Source of the DNA: CALBZH01 sp964538515
GTDB lineage: Bacteria > Desulfobacterota > Syntrophobacteria > Syntrophobacterales > Syntrophobacteraceae
Assembly: GCA_964538515.1 (NCBI GenBank)
Contig: CAZIEW010000047.1
Span: forward strand, 1-42,445
Direction of reading: 5' to 3'
Length of the DNA stretch: 42,445 nucleotides
The notes beneath the pieces were generated by a model. It was given only the letters and a program-made list of their open reading frames with translations. It had not been told where the DNA came from and did not search any database. Shown here one piece after another: positions 23,152 through 31,815 of this stretch; within the stretch, counting starts at the first letter, position 1, and each line of letters opens with the position of its first letter. Both the position numbers and the translations under genes were made by a program.

Positions 23152-25097
23152 TGGAATGCGACTCGCCGGAGAGGGCTCCTGACGGCCGTGTGGGGCTTAT
23201 TGCCGGGGGCGGGCAGTTTCCGCTCCTGTTTGCTCATGCGGCGCGCCAGGCGGGTGTCGACGTGGTGGCCGTCGGGTTTCAGGGGGAAACGGACCCGGCC
23301 TTGGCCAAGTATGTGGATGACTTCCGGATGCTCAAGCTGGGACAGCTGAACGCCCTGATCCGGACGTTCAAGGATGCCGCCATCACGCGAGCCGCCATGG
23401 CGGGGACGATCAACAAGACCAAGCTCTATGCGCGGATTCGCCCCGACTGGCGTGCCGTTAAGTTCTTGAACAAGCTTCGGCACAAAAAAGATGATTTTCT
23501 GCTTCGCGCTTTGGCCGAGGAGCTTGAATCGGAAGGGATCTGCATCGAGCCCTCAACCCTGTTTCTGCCGGAATTGCTTGCCCCTGAAGGAGTGCTGACC
23601 CGCAGAAAGCCCAACCGGCGCGAGCTGCTGGATCTGCAGTTTGGATGGAAGACCGCCAAGGCCATGGGGTACCTCGATGTCGGTCAGTGCCTGGTGGTCA
23701 AGAACCAGGCCGTGGTTGCCCTCGAGGGCATCGACGGGACGGATGCGACCATTCTGAGGGGGGGGCGGCTGTGTGGGGAAGGCGCGATCGTCGTCAAAGT
23801 CAGCAAGCCCAACCAGGATCTGCGGTTCGATGTTCCCGCGGTTGGATTCGATACGATCGAGACGATGAAGCGTGTGAAGGCGCGGGTGCTCATGGTCGAG
23901 GCCGGAAAGACGTTGATGTTCGATCGGGATAAGATGATCGATGCCGCCAACGCCGCCAAGATCACGATCGTCACCAAACGCGACAGCGATATGCCTGTCG
24001 TGGATCTATCCGACGTCCTGGACATGCGTGCTTCTGACGATGCGGCGCTGCGTCGCGTGCACCGGGTCGTTTCGGCCCCGAAGGCTCCCGCTTTTGTGCG
24101 ACGCCCTTTTTCGGACGCGGTGCGGGTGGGCGTGATCGGTGTCGGTTACCTCGGACGCTTCCACGCCCAGAAGTATGCTCGACTGCGGGAAGCCAGCCTG
24201 CTCGGCGTGGTGGACGTGGACCTCGCCCAGGCCCAGCGCATCGCGGAAGAAGTGAAGACGGAAGCCTTTAGCGACTATCGGACCCTGATCGGCCGCGTGG
24301 ACGCCGTGAGCGTCGTAACGCCCACACCGTCCCACTACGCCATCGCGAAGGAATTCCTGGAAGCGGGGGTTCATGTACTCCTGGAGAAGCCCATGACCCA
24401 GACGCTGGAACAGGCCGATGAGCTGATTCGAATCGCGCGGGAGAGACATTGTGCGCTTCAAGTGGGGCATCTCGAACGCTTCAACTCCGCTTTTCAGGCG
24501 GTCTACCCGCGGCTCAAGAACCCCATGTTCGTGGAGGCTGACCGGCTGGCGCTCTTCAATGAGCGGGGACTCGAGGTTGATGTCATTTTGGACCTGATGA
24601 TCCACGACATCGACATCGCGCTTCACATCGTGGAGGCGCCGCTCGAGAACATTCGTGCCACCGGGGTGTCGGTTCTCACCTCCCTTCCGGACATCGCCAG
24701 CGCTCGACTGGAATTCGCCAACGGGGCCATTGCCAACCTGAATGCAAGTCGGATCTCCATCAAGAATATGCGCAAGCTCCGCATCTTCCAGGAAACCTGT
24801 TACGTTTCCGCAGACTACGGGAACAAGCGGGCTTACATGGTTTTTCGGGAGCAGGAGGCGGATGAAGCGGGGTATCCGCAGATTTCCATCGAGGAGCTTG
24901 AAATCGAGGAGGTCGATGCCCTAGAAGAGGAGACGGCATCGTTTCTCCGTTGCGTGCGGACAGGGGAGAAGCCTTATGTGGACGGCGTTCAGGGCCGTCG
25001 CGCCTTGGCCGTGGCTCTGGATATATCGCGTCAGATCGAAGAGCAGCTGAGAGAGAAATGCTATATTCCGGGAAGCGGCGTCTCCAAGTATTCCTGA
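23148..25097 (+). CDS. lpxI: Fusion: LpxI-type UDP-2,3-diacylglucosamine pyrophosphatase + Gfo/Idh/MocA oxidoreductase
   Basis: One uninterrupted 649-codon frame joins two proteins. Residues 10-285 match LpxI (formerly DUF1009), which cleaves UDP-2,3-diacylglucosamine to lipid X. GLIAGGGQFPLLFAHAARQ and GLCGEGAIVVKVSK-like segments are visible. After about 35 linker residues, 322-649 form a Gfo/Idh/MocA oxidoreductase. This part has a dinucleotide-binding GVIGVGYLGRFHA, the family EKPMTQT motif and a catalytic-type DLMIHDIDIALH. A similar oxidoreductase, GnnA, lies between lpxA and lpxB in Acidithiobacillus and helps make 2,3-diamino sugars for amide-linked lipid A. No GnnB-like aminotransferase is seen here, so that role is speculative. 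The start overlaps the lpxA stop and the end overlaps lpxB-waaA by 40 bases. Confidence 0.88.
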   Translation: MMECDSPERAPDGRVGLIAGGGQFPLLFAHAARQAGVDVVAVGFQGETDPALAKYVDDFRMLKLGQLNALIRTFKDAAITRAAMAGTINKTKLYARIRPDWRAVKFLNKLRHKKDDFLLRALAEELESEGICIEPSTLFLPELLAPEGVLTRRKPNRRELLDLQFGWKTAKAMGYLDVGQCLVVKNQAVVALEGIDGTDATILRGGRLCGEGAIVVKVSKPNQDLRFDVPAVGFDTIETMKRVKARVLMVEAGKTLMFDRDKMIDAANAAKITIVTKRDSDMPVVDLSDVLDMRASDDAALRRVHRVVSAPKAPAFVRRPFSDAVRVGVIGVGYLGRFHAQKYARLREASLLGVVDVDLAQAQRIAEEVKTEAFSDYRTLIGRVDAVSVVTPTPSHYAIAKEFLEAGVHVLLEKPMTQTLEQADELIRIARERHCALQVGHLERFNSAFQAVYPRLKNPMFVEADRLALFNERGLEVDVILDLMIHDIDIALHIVEAPLENIRATGVSVLTSLPDIASARLEFANGAIANLNASRISIKNMRKLRIFQETCYVSADYGNKRAYMVFREQEADEAGYPQISIEELEIEEVDALEEETASFLRCVRTGEKPYVDGVQGRRALAVALDISRQIEEQLREKCYIPGSGVSKYS

Positions 25098-27709
25098 GCG
25101 CAGGGGAAGCGTCGGGGGACTTGCATGGGGCGGAGCTGGTGCGTGCGCTCCGAGCCATCGAGCCGGATGCCCGCATCACCTGTCTGGGAGGCGGCCGTTT
25201 GCGGCAGGCCGGGGCCGAGGTGCTCGTCGACAATCGGGACATCGCGGTGGTTGGACTGTTCGAGGTGGTCCGGCATCTGCCTGTCATCCACGCCGCATGG
25301 AAAACCATTCGGAATCACCTGTTGACTTCGCGTCCGGATGCGATCGTCTTGATCGACTTCCCGGATTTCAACTTTCTGTTGGCTCGCCTCGCACGTCGCC
25401 TCGGAATCAAGGTCCTCTATTACATCACCCCCCAGGTCTGGGCCTGGCGCAGTGGCCGTGTGCGGACCCTCAAACGGTACGTGGACCGAATGGCCGTCAT
25501 CCTGCCCTTTGAAGCCGCGTTCTACGCAAAGCATGGGATGAAGGTGGAATACGTGGGGCATCCCCTGCTGGATGTGCTCGCGGGGGCACCGTCCGTCGAG
25601 GAAGCCAGGGAGAAGTATCGTCCGAAGGAGGCTGGTTGGGTGGTGGGCTTGCTTCCGGGAAGCCGCCATAGCGAGATTCGGTCCCTGCTGCCCCTCATGC
25701 TGGATTCGGCGCAGCTCATTTTCGAGCGGCTGCCCGGCGCTCACTTCGTGCTTCCCGTGGCACCGTCCATCGATCGCGAGACCATCGCTCGGGAAGTCCT
25801 TCGACGAAACCTCCCCATCCGGATCATCTCCGGGGATGCCTACGGAGTCATGCGCGCCTGCGACCTGTTGATTACAGCTTCCGGGACCGTGACCCTCGAA
25901 GCGGCGATCCTGGGAGCTCCCATGGTGATCACGTACCGTGTTTCCGATCTCAGTTATTATGCGGGAAGACGGTTGATCAAGGTGGACTGTGTCGGTTTAC
26001 CGAACTTGATTGCCGGGAGGAAAGTCGTCCCCGAGCTTTTGCAGCGGGACGCCAGACCTGAGCTGTTGGCACGGGCGGCGTTGTCCTATCTGGAGTCCCC
26101 CGCTCGACTTGCGGAAGCAAAACGTGACCTGGTTGGCATTCGGGACGCATTGGGAAGCCCGGGGGTGGCGGAGCGCGTGGCGCAAATGGTTCTGGAAACG
26201 GCGGCTGTCCCCGGTGCATCCATGGGCCCAAGCGCGCCCCCCTGTGTTCGTTCTGGCGAGCGGGAACCGGTTCTGGTTCCGATGACGAGCACCTTCAAAG
26301 GGCCGAGCCGCGAATTGCCCGAGGGAATCCGCGATCATGCGCCTCCCCGTCGCGCATTGCCCTGGTCCTTCTACGCTCAGGCGCTGGTGTCGATCCCTCT
26401 TTATCCGTTCCTGGTGCTCTACTACGCCACGCAGTCGGTGTTGAAGGGGAAGTACCGCTTGAGCGGCCGGATGCGACTGGGGCTCGAGCTGCCCGACCCG
26501 TGCCGTGCCGATACAGGGTCGCGATTGTGGATCCACGCGCTTTCCGTTGGTGAGAGCCATTCGGTCGCTCCCCTTGTTAAAGCTCTCAGGGCCATCCGAC
26601 CCGACGTGGAGATCCTCTTTTCGACTGCGACCGAAACGGGGCAAGGTTCCGCGAGGGGGCAGCTTTCGGACCTGGTGGATCGGTTTTTTTATATGCCTCA
26701 CGACCTTCCCTGGGTCATGGAGCGTCTGATCAGAAGGGTGAAGCCGAGCGCGTTCGTGTTAGTGGAAACCGACACCTGGCCCGGTCTTCTGACCCTACTC
26801 AAGCACCATTCCATCCCGGCGATTCTGGTCAACGGACGCATTTCTCCCCGCTCATTTCGCCGAATGCTGCCCTTGCGCCCGGTCGTGGCGCACGTTCTTA
26901 ACGGGTTCGACCAGCTGCTGGCTCAATCGGAAGACGATAGGCGGCGTTACGTCGCCCTGGGGGCTGCCCCACATCGGGTTAAGGCCATGGGGAACCTGAA
27001 GTTCGATGCGGCCCTGTCGCCATCGTCCGAAGCGGAGGTGAGGGGCCTTCGGGAGGAAATGGGCCTTGGCGGAGAACGGCTGGTGTGGGCTGCAGGGAGT
27101 ACGCACGAGGGGGAAGAGAGTGCATTGCTTCAGGTCCACGAGGCGCTTCGCGCAACGCACAAAGGTTTGCTCCTTATCCTCGCCCCACGCGACATCCGGC
27201 GAGCCGGGGAAATCGGGGAGATCGCCCGACGAATGGGCATGAAAGTCGGGTATCGCTCACGGCGAGATCGCACAGCAGGGGTCGACGTTTACCTCCTCGA
27301 TACTTTCGGGGAGCTTCGCCGTGCTTATGGACTGGCGGATATGGCTTTCATTGGAGGAAGTCTCGTCCCCTTTGGGGGGCACAACCCCCTGGAAGCCGTG
27401 GCTCAGGGGAAACCGGTGTGCTGGGGGCCCCATTTGTTCAATTTTCGAGAGATCGAGGCGGGGCTCCTGGAAGCAGGTTGTGGCACGAGGGTTGTGAGCC
27501 TTCCGGAGTTGCAGGGGATCCTCTTGAAATGGCTGGAGGACGAGGACTGTCGCGAGCGCGTGCGGCGGGTGTCGGGAGGGCTCATGCAGAAGCACGCAGG
27601 CACTGCCGAGCGCATTGCCCGCCTGGTGTCGCAAATGCTTGTCGAGCGCTCCGATCGTCGCGAGAGGCTTGACAGACTGGCGTCCGAGGTCGATGAGGTC
27701 TCAGCTTGA
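25058..27709 (+). CDS. lpxB: Fusion: lipid-A-disaccharide synthase + Kdo transferase (LpxB-WaaA)
   Basis: One 883-codon frame. Residues 1 to about 383 are LpxB: SAGEASGDLHGAEL near the N-terminus, DFPDFNFLLA, PQVWAWR, and LLPGSRHSEI. LpxB joins UDP-diacylglucosamine to lipid X. A Pro/Ser-rich linker (about 385-433) leads to a membrane helix (VSIPLYPFLVLYYA). Then comes WaaA/KdtA of family GT30, with HALSVGESHS holding the presumed catalytic Glu, plus VETDTWPG, NGRISPRS and GGHNPLEA. WaaA adds Kdo to the lipid A precursor two steps after LpxB. ATG 25058 lies inside the previous gene. No stop or frame change lies between the halves. I have not seen this fusion described, but I cannot search. 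Confidence 0.9.
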   Translation: MLYSGKRRLQVFLSAGEASGDLHGAELVRALRAIEPDARITCLGGGRLRQAGAEVLVDNRDIAVVGLFEVVRHLPVIHAAWKTIRNHLLTSRPDAIVLIDFPDFNFLLARLARRLGIKVLYYITPQVWAWRSGRVRTLKRYVDRMAVILPFEAAFYAKHGMKVEYVGHPLLDVLAGAPSVEEAREKYRPKEAGWVVGLLPGSRHSEIRSLLPLMLDSAQLIFERLPGAHFVLPVAPSIDRETIAREVLRRNLPIRIISGDAYGVMRACDLLITASGTVTLEAAILGAPMVITYRVSDLSYYAGRRLIKVDCVGLPNLIAGRKVVPELLQRDARPELLARAALSYLESPARLAEAKRDLVGIRDALGSPGVAERVAQMVLETAAVPGASMGPSAPPCVRSGEREPVLVPMTSTFKGPSRELPEGIRDHAPPRRALPWSFYAQALVSIPLYPFLVLYYATQSVLKGKYRLSGRMRLGLELPDPCRADTGSRLWIHALSVGESHSVAPLVKALRAIRPDVEILFSTATETGQGSARGQLSDLVDRFFYMPHDLPWVMERLIRRVKPSAFVLVETDTWPGLLTLLKHHSIPAILVNGRISPRSFRRMLPLRPVVAHVLNGFDQLLAQSEDDRRRYVALGAAPHRVKAMGNLKFDAALSPSSEAEVRGLREEMGLGGERLVWAAGSTHEGEESALLQVHEALRATHKGLLLILAPRDIRRAGEIGEIARRMGMKVGYRSRRDRTAGVDVYLLDTFGELRRAYGLADMAFIGGSLVPFGGHNPLEAVAQGKPVCWGPHLFNFREIEAGLLEAGCGTRVVSLPELQGILLKWLEDEDCRERVRRVSGGLMQKHAGTAERIARLVSQMLVERSDRRERLDRLASEVDEVSA

Positions 27710-27733
27710 GAATTTCTTCGCAAATTCAAAGTG

Positions 27734-27762
27734 TTGACAGGGGAGTGCAATCCGGCTAGATA
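27734..27762 (+). promoter_or_regulatory. Predicted promoter for the ffh-rpsP cluster
   Basis: An exact TTGACA (27734-27739) is followed after 17 bases by TAGATA (27757-27762), in the 116-base gap between waaA and ffh. The -10 matches consensus in only three positions. Position and spacing make it the likely start of the SRP/ribosomal transcript. Confidence 0.5.
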
Positions 27763-27825
27763 GGTTTGAATGGCATGAGACGGATGATGGGGATTCTGCG
27801 CGATTGAACCCTTTGCGGTGATGCG

Positions 27826-29178
27826 ATGTTCGATAATCTTTCCGATAAATTCCAGAAGATCTTCAAGCAGCTGAAGGGCCAAGGCAAGCTCACCGAGCAG
27901 AACATCCAGGAAGCGCTTCGGGAAGTTCGTATGGCGCTGCTCGAGGCCGACGTCCACTACAAGGTCGCCAAGGACTTTGTGGCCGGTATCGCGGCCAGGG
28001 CCGTGGGCCAGGAAGTGATGCAGAGTCTGACTCCGGGGCAGCAGGTTATCAAGATTGTGCATGAGGCCTTGACGGATCTCATGGGGGGGCAGGCGGTTCC
28101 CTTGAACCTAATCGGTAGTCCGCCCATCAGCATCATGATGGTGGGGCTCCAGGGGTCAGGGAAGACAACCACGACGGCGAAGCTGGCTCGCAAGCTGGCC
28201 GGGGACCGGCGCCGGCCATGCCTGGTTCCCGCCGACATCTACCGCCCCGCCGCCATTGACCAGTTGAAGACCCTCGCGGGGCAGCTCAACCTTCCCGTCT
28301 ACCCCTCTACGGTCAACCAGCGCCCCGAAGACATTGTCAAGGAGGCGCTCCCATTCGCCCGCGAACACCAGTGTGATACGCTGCTGATCGACACAGCCGG
28401 CCGACTGCACATCGATTCCGAGCTCATGGCGGAGCTCGGTCGGCTCAAGCAAACCTTGACCCCCTCTGAAATCCTCCTGGTTGCGGACTCCATGACGGGT
28501 CAGGATGCCGTGCAGGCCGCGAGTGCGTTCCATGAGGCTCTGACACTGACAGGGGTGGTCCTCACCAAGTTGGATGGCGACGCGCGCGGGGGGGCGGCCC
28601 TGTCGATCCGCTCGGTTACCGGGTGTCCCATCAAGCTGATCGGTATCGGGGAAAAGCTGGATGCCCTCGAGGTGTTCCATCCGGATCGGATGAGCTCGCG
28701 CATCCTCGGCATGGGGGATGTGCTCTCGATCATCGAGAAGGCTCAGGAGGCTTTCGATGAAAAGGAAGCCGTTGAGCTGGCTCGGAAGTTCCGCGAGGAT
28801 ACGTTCTCGCTCGAGGATTTTCGGGATCAGCTGCGCCAGGTGAAGAAGCTCGGCTCCATCCAGCAGATTCTGGGGATGCTTCCCGGGATGGGCATGCTCA
28901 AAGACCTCAAGAAGATGCAGGTGGACGAGCGGGAATTCGTCCGGATGGAGGCCATCATCAATTCGATGACCCGGCCCGAGCGTCGGAACGTGGATATCAT
29001 CAACGGAAGCCGGCGTCGCAGGATCGCCAATGGTAGTGGGACGACGGTGGCCGATGTGAACCGCTTGCTCAAGAGCTACGAGGAAGCCCGTCGGATGATG
29101 CGACAGGTGGTGGGGGGCGGCGCTACGAAGAAAAAGAAAGGGAAATCGAAGCGAAAGAAGGCATTTTTCCCTTTCTAA
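27826..29178 (+). CDS. ffh: Signal recognition particle protein Ffh
   Basis: GTPase of the signal recognition particle, which targets nascent membrane proteins. The 450-residue protein has an N-terminal helical domain. The G domain has GLQGSGKTTTTAKLA (P-loop), DTAGR and TKLDGDARGG. The Met-rich M domain (ILGMLPGMGMLKDLKKM) binds 4.5S RNA and signal peptides. The C-terminus is very Lys-rich. It leads a long plus-strand run of translation genes. Confidence 0.97.
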   Translation: MFDNLSDKFQKIFKQLKGQGKLTEQNIQEALREVRMALLEADVHYKVAKDFVAGIAARAVGQEVMQSLTPGQQVIKIVHEALTDLMGGQAVPLNLIGSPPISIMMVGLQGSGKTTTTAKLARKLAGDRRRPCLVPADIYRPAAIDQLKTLAGQLNLPVYPSTVNQRPEDIVKEALPFAREHQCDTLLIDTAGRLHIDSELMAELGRLKQTLTPSEILLVADSMTGQDAVQAASAFHEALTLTGVVLTKLDGDARGGAALSIRSVTGCPIKLIGIGEKLDALEVFHPDRMSSRILGMGDVLSIIEKAQEAFDEKEAVELARKFREDTFSLEDFRDQLRQVKKLGSIQQILGMLPGMGMLKDLKKMQVDEREFVRMEAIINSMTRPERRNVDIINGSRRRRIANGSGTTVADVNRLLKSYEEARRMMRQVVGGGATKKKKGKSKRKKAFFPF

Positions 29179-29220
29179 AATCATGCCAGTGGAGTATATG
29201 GGAGCTTTTCAGGGAGACTC

Positions 29221-29246
29221 GCCAGCGGTGAAGGATTTACGCTGGC
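29221..29246 (+). promoter_or_regulatory. Hairpin in the rpsP leader
   Basis: GCCAGCG (29221-29227) pairs with CGCTGGC (29240-29246) around a 12-base loop, 47 bases before rpsP. It could terminate or process the ffh message or regulate rpsP. No U-tract follows. Confidence 0.35.
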
Positions 29247-29293
29247 ACGTGGAATGAAGAAGTTGCTGGTTAGCAGGAGGTTTGGAGCACGTT

Positions 29294-29554
29294 ATGGCGG
29301 TTCGCATTCGTTTGGCCCGTCGGGGCAGGAAGAAAAGGCCGGTTTACAAGATCGTTGTGGCAAACTCGGAATCGCCACGGGATGGTCGTTTCATCGAGAG
29401 CATCGGCCTCTACAACCCGTTGCCTGAGGCTGCCGATGTCACCATCAACTCGGAGAGGCTTCAGTACTGGCTTCAGCAGGGTGCAAAGCCCACTGATACC
29501 GTGCGTAACCTGATTCGCAAGTACGCGGTTGGGAGTGGTAGTCAGACTTCGTGA
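29294..29554 (+). CDS. rpsP: 30S ribosomal protein S16
   Basis: Small-subunit protein of 86 residues beginning MAVRIRLARRGRKKRPVYKIV, the S16 signature. It also has the conserved RFIESIGLYNP segment. ATG 29294 is preceded by GGAG at 29284. An upstream in-frame TTG (29282) would add four residues. It heads the widely conserved rpsP-khpA-rimM-trmD-rplS set. Confidence 0.97.
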   Translation: MAVRIRLARRGRKKRPVYKIVVANSESPRDGRFIESIGLYNPLPEAADVTINSERLQYWLQQGAKPTDTVRNLIRKYAVGSGSQTS

Positions 29555-29591
29555 GTGAGTTCATTGCGGCGCATGCAATCCGGAGGTCACC

Positions 29592-29825
29592 ATGTTGAAG
29601 GAATTGATCGAGTTTATGGCACGGGCATTGGTAGACAATCCTGAGAAAGTGAAGGTCTCCGAGATCGAAGGTGAGCAGACTTCTGTGATCGAATTACGAG
29701 TAGCCAAAGAGGATTTGGGCAAAGTGATTGGGAAACAGGGTCGCACCGCCCGGGCCATGCGAACAATTCTTAGCGCCGCCTCCACGAAAATCCGGAAACG
29801 GGCCGTTTTGGAAATCATTGAATAG
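29592..29825 (+). CDS. khpA: KH-domain RNA-binding protein KhpA
   Basis: This 77-residue protein is a single KH domain with the RNA-binding GKVIGKQGRTARAMRTIL loop. KhpA proteins bind many RNAs and, with KhpB, influence cell shape and division in some Gram-positive bacteria. CCGGAGGTCACC just before the ATG is a strong ribosome-binding site. It sits between rpsP and rimM as in most bacteria. Confidence 0.94.
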   Translation: MLKELIEFMARALVDNPEKVKVSEIEGEQTSVIELRVAKEDLGKVIGKQGRTARAMRTILSAASTKIRKRAVLEIIE

Positions 29826-29828
29826 ACC

Positions 29829-30353
29829 ATGGGAGAGGCTCGCCTGGTGGCCGTGGGGAAAATCGTACGAGCCCACGGGGTTCGGGGAGCCGTCAAGGTC
29901 TTCGCCTATGGGGAAACGCTGCGGGGTCTAAGCCCAGGGGCGGAGCTTTCGGTGCGCCACCCGTCCGGGAGGCCGGCATCGAAGCTGACCATGGTCGAGG
30001 TCAAGCCTCAGGGGAGACATCTCCTGATTCGCTTCGAGGGGATCCTCGGCATGGAGCCGGCGCAAGATCTGGCTGGGGCGGATCTTCTGATCACCGAGGA
30101 CCGGTTGCCACCCCTTGATGAAGGCGAGTTTTACCACTACCAGCTCATCGGGCTGGATGTCATCACCACTCAGGGAAAGCCCGTTGGAACCATCCGCTCC
30201 ATCATGGAAACGGGCAGCCACGACGTCTATGTTGTCGGGCGTCAGGGCGGAGAGGCCTTGATTCCCGCCGTGGAAGAGATCATCCGGGAGATCGATCTCA
30301 AGGAGCGCCGGATGGTGATCGATCCCCCGGAAGGGCTGATCGATGATCTTTGA
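29829..30353 (+). CDS. rimM: Ribosome maturation factor RimM
   Basis: Assists assembly of the 30S head through S19. The 174-residue protein has an N-terminal RimM beta-barrel (GKIVRAHGVRGAVKV) and a C-terminal PRC barrel (about 95-174, ending in ERRMVIDPPEGLID). It begins 3 bases after khpA and overlaps trmD by 11 bases. Confidence 0.95.
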   Translation: MGEARLVAVGKIVRAHGVRGAVKVFAYGETLRGLSPGAELSVRHPSGRPASKLTMVEVKPQGRHLLIRFEGILGMEPAQDLAGADLLITEDRLPPLDEGEFYHYQLIGLDVITTQGKPVGTIRSIMETGSHDVYVVGRQGGEALIPAVEEIIREIDLKERRMVIDPPEGLIDDL

Positions 30354-31110
30354 CATCTTGACGATTTTCCCCGAAATGTTTGAGTCTCCGCTTCGGGCCA
30401 GCATTCTCGGCAAGGCGTCCGAAAGAGGGCTCATCCAGATCCACCTGCGTAACATCCGTGACTATGCGGTTGATAAGCACCAGATGACCGACGATCGGCC
30501 TTTTGGAGGCGGCGAAGGCATGGTGATGAAGCCGGAGCCCATCGTTGCGGCGTTGGATGATTTGAAACGGAGTGGCCCGGCTCCCTGGGTGGCACTCATG
30601 AGTCCCCAGGGTCGGTTGTTTACCCAGGAAACCGCCTGGAAGCTCAGCAGACTGCCCCGGGTGGTCTTGATCTGCGGCCGCTACGAGGGGGTGGACGAGC
30701 GGATCGCCCAGCATTTCGTCGACGAGCAGCTCTCGATCGGTGACTTCGTGCTCACCGGGGGTGAAATGGCCGCCATGGTCGTCGTCGATGCCGTAACCCG
30801 ACTGATCCCTGGGGTTCTGGGCAATCAGGCCTCGGCTTCGATCGAGTCGTTCACGGGCTCCCTGCTGGAGTACCCGCATTATACGCGGCCGCAGGAATTC
30901 ATGGGGCACCGGGTTCCCGAGATCCTGCTTTCGGGCAACCACCTGGCCATCGAGCAGTGGCGTAGGGGGATGGCTCTTGTGAGGACACGGGAGCGGAGGC
31001 CGGACCTGTTTGCGCGGTTGCAGCTGAGCGATTCGGATCGCAAGCTGCTTGATCAAGCTGAGCGGGAGCTCCAGCGCGCCCGCTCTGATGCCTTGACGGC
31101 GGCTGGGTGA
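30343..31110 (+). CDS. trmD: tRNA (guanine-37-N1)-methyltransferase
   Basis: Makes m1G37 next to the anticodon, preventing frameshifts. The 255-residue SPOUT enzyme starts MIFDILTIFPEMFESPL. It has the knot motifs LICGRYEGVDERI and LSIGDFVLTGGE, with the catalytic-type Asp of DFVLTGGE. The short acidic/basic C-terminal helix is normal. The start lies within the end of rimM. Confidence 0.97.
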   Translation: MIFDILTIFPEMFESPLRASILGKASERGLIQIHLRNIRDYAVDKHQMTDDRPFGGGEGMVMKPEPIVAALDDLKRSGPAPWVALMSPQGRLFTQETAWKLSRLPRVVLICGRYEGVDERIAQHFVDEQLSIGDFVLTGGEMAAMVVVDAVTRLIPGVLGNQASASIESFTGSLLEYPHYTRPQEFMGHRVPEILLSGNHLAIEQWRRGMALVRTRERRPDLFARLQLSDSDRKLLDQAERELQRARSDALTAAG

Positions 31111-31114
31111 GCCC

Positions 31115-31678
31115 ATGGGACTCCTCTATCTGGCCTTGGTGCATCACCCCGTCGTGAATCGCAAGGGCGAGGTCGTGGCATCGGCCGTGACCAACCTGGA
31201 TCTGCATGATCTGGCGCGGACTGCGCGTACGTATGACCTTCCCGCCTGCTTCATCGTGACCCCCTTGGAAGACCAGCAAGCGCTGATCTGCGAGCTGATC
31301 AGCCACTGGTGCGAGGGGGTGGGTAGGGAGATGCACCCGGACCGAGCCCAGGCGCTGGATTTGCTCCGCATCGAGGCGAGTATCGAGGGAGCCTGCCGCG
31401 CGATCGAAAGGGAAACGGGAACGAAGCCTCAGCTTTGGGCTACTTCGGCGCGCCAATCGACGAGAGGATTGGGAGTGTCGGACGCCAGAGGACAGCTGGC
31501 AAAATCGGAGGCTCCGGTCCTGCTGCTTTTCGGGACGGCCTGGGGCTTGGCCCCGTCGGTTCTGCAAGGTGCGGATGGCCTTTTGGAGCCGATTCGAGGC
31601 AAGGGAGACTACAATCACCTCTCCGTCCGGTGTGCGGCGGCTATTTTGCTCGATCGTCTCCTGGGCCAGGCGGGGTAG
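31115..31678 (+). CDS. SPOUT-type RNA methyltransferase of unknown target (Methyltrn_RNA_4 family)
   Basis: A 187-residue SAM-dependent RNA methylase-like protein. The N-terminal LVHHPVVNRKGEVVASAVTN and the C-terminal knot motifs LLFGTAWGLAPS and GKGDYNHLSVRCAAAI are shared by a family commonly found between trmD and rplS in Desulfobacterota. Its RNA substrate is, to my knowledge, not established. It starts 4 bases after trmD. A 137-base gap without a gene separates it from rplS. Confidence 0.85.
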   Translation: MGLLYLALVHHPVVNRKGEVVASAVTNLDLHDLARTARTYDLPACFIVTPLEDQQALICELISHWCEGVGREMHPDRAQALDLLRIEASIEGACRAIERETGTKPQLWATSARQSTRGLGVSDARGQLAKSEAPVLLLFGTAWGLAPSVLQGADGLLEPIRGKGDYNHLSVRCAAAILLDRLLGQAG

Positions 31679-31815
31679 ATAGCCCGAGCGGCAGGCCTTT
31701 GCGATGAGGGCGATAAGGGCGACGGGAGCGAGAGCGAACGCCTCGCCTGATGAGTATGCAGGCAAGGATTCTTGGAGTGTCTTAAGCAATTTAGGGACTG
31801 TTGAAGGAGCAGAAA

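Noticed and set aside
23148..27709. The two fusions as sequencing artefacts
   Set aside because: A single indel would break the frame and motif continuity; both halves read through cleanly in one frame. A substituted stop codon cannot be excluded without reads, so this is kept as a test.
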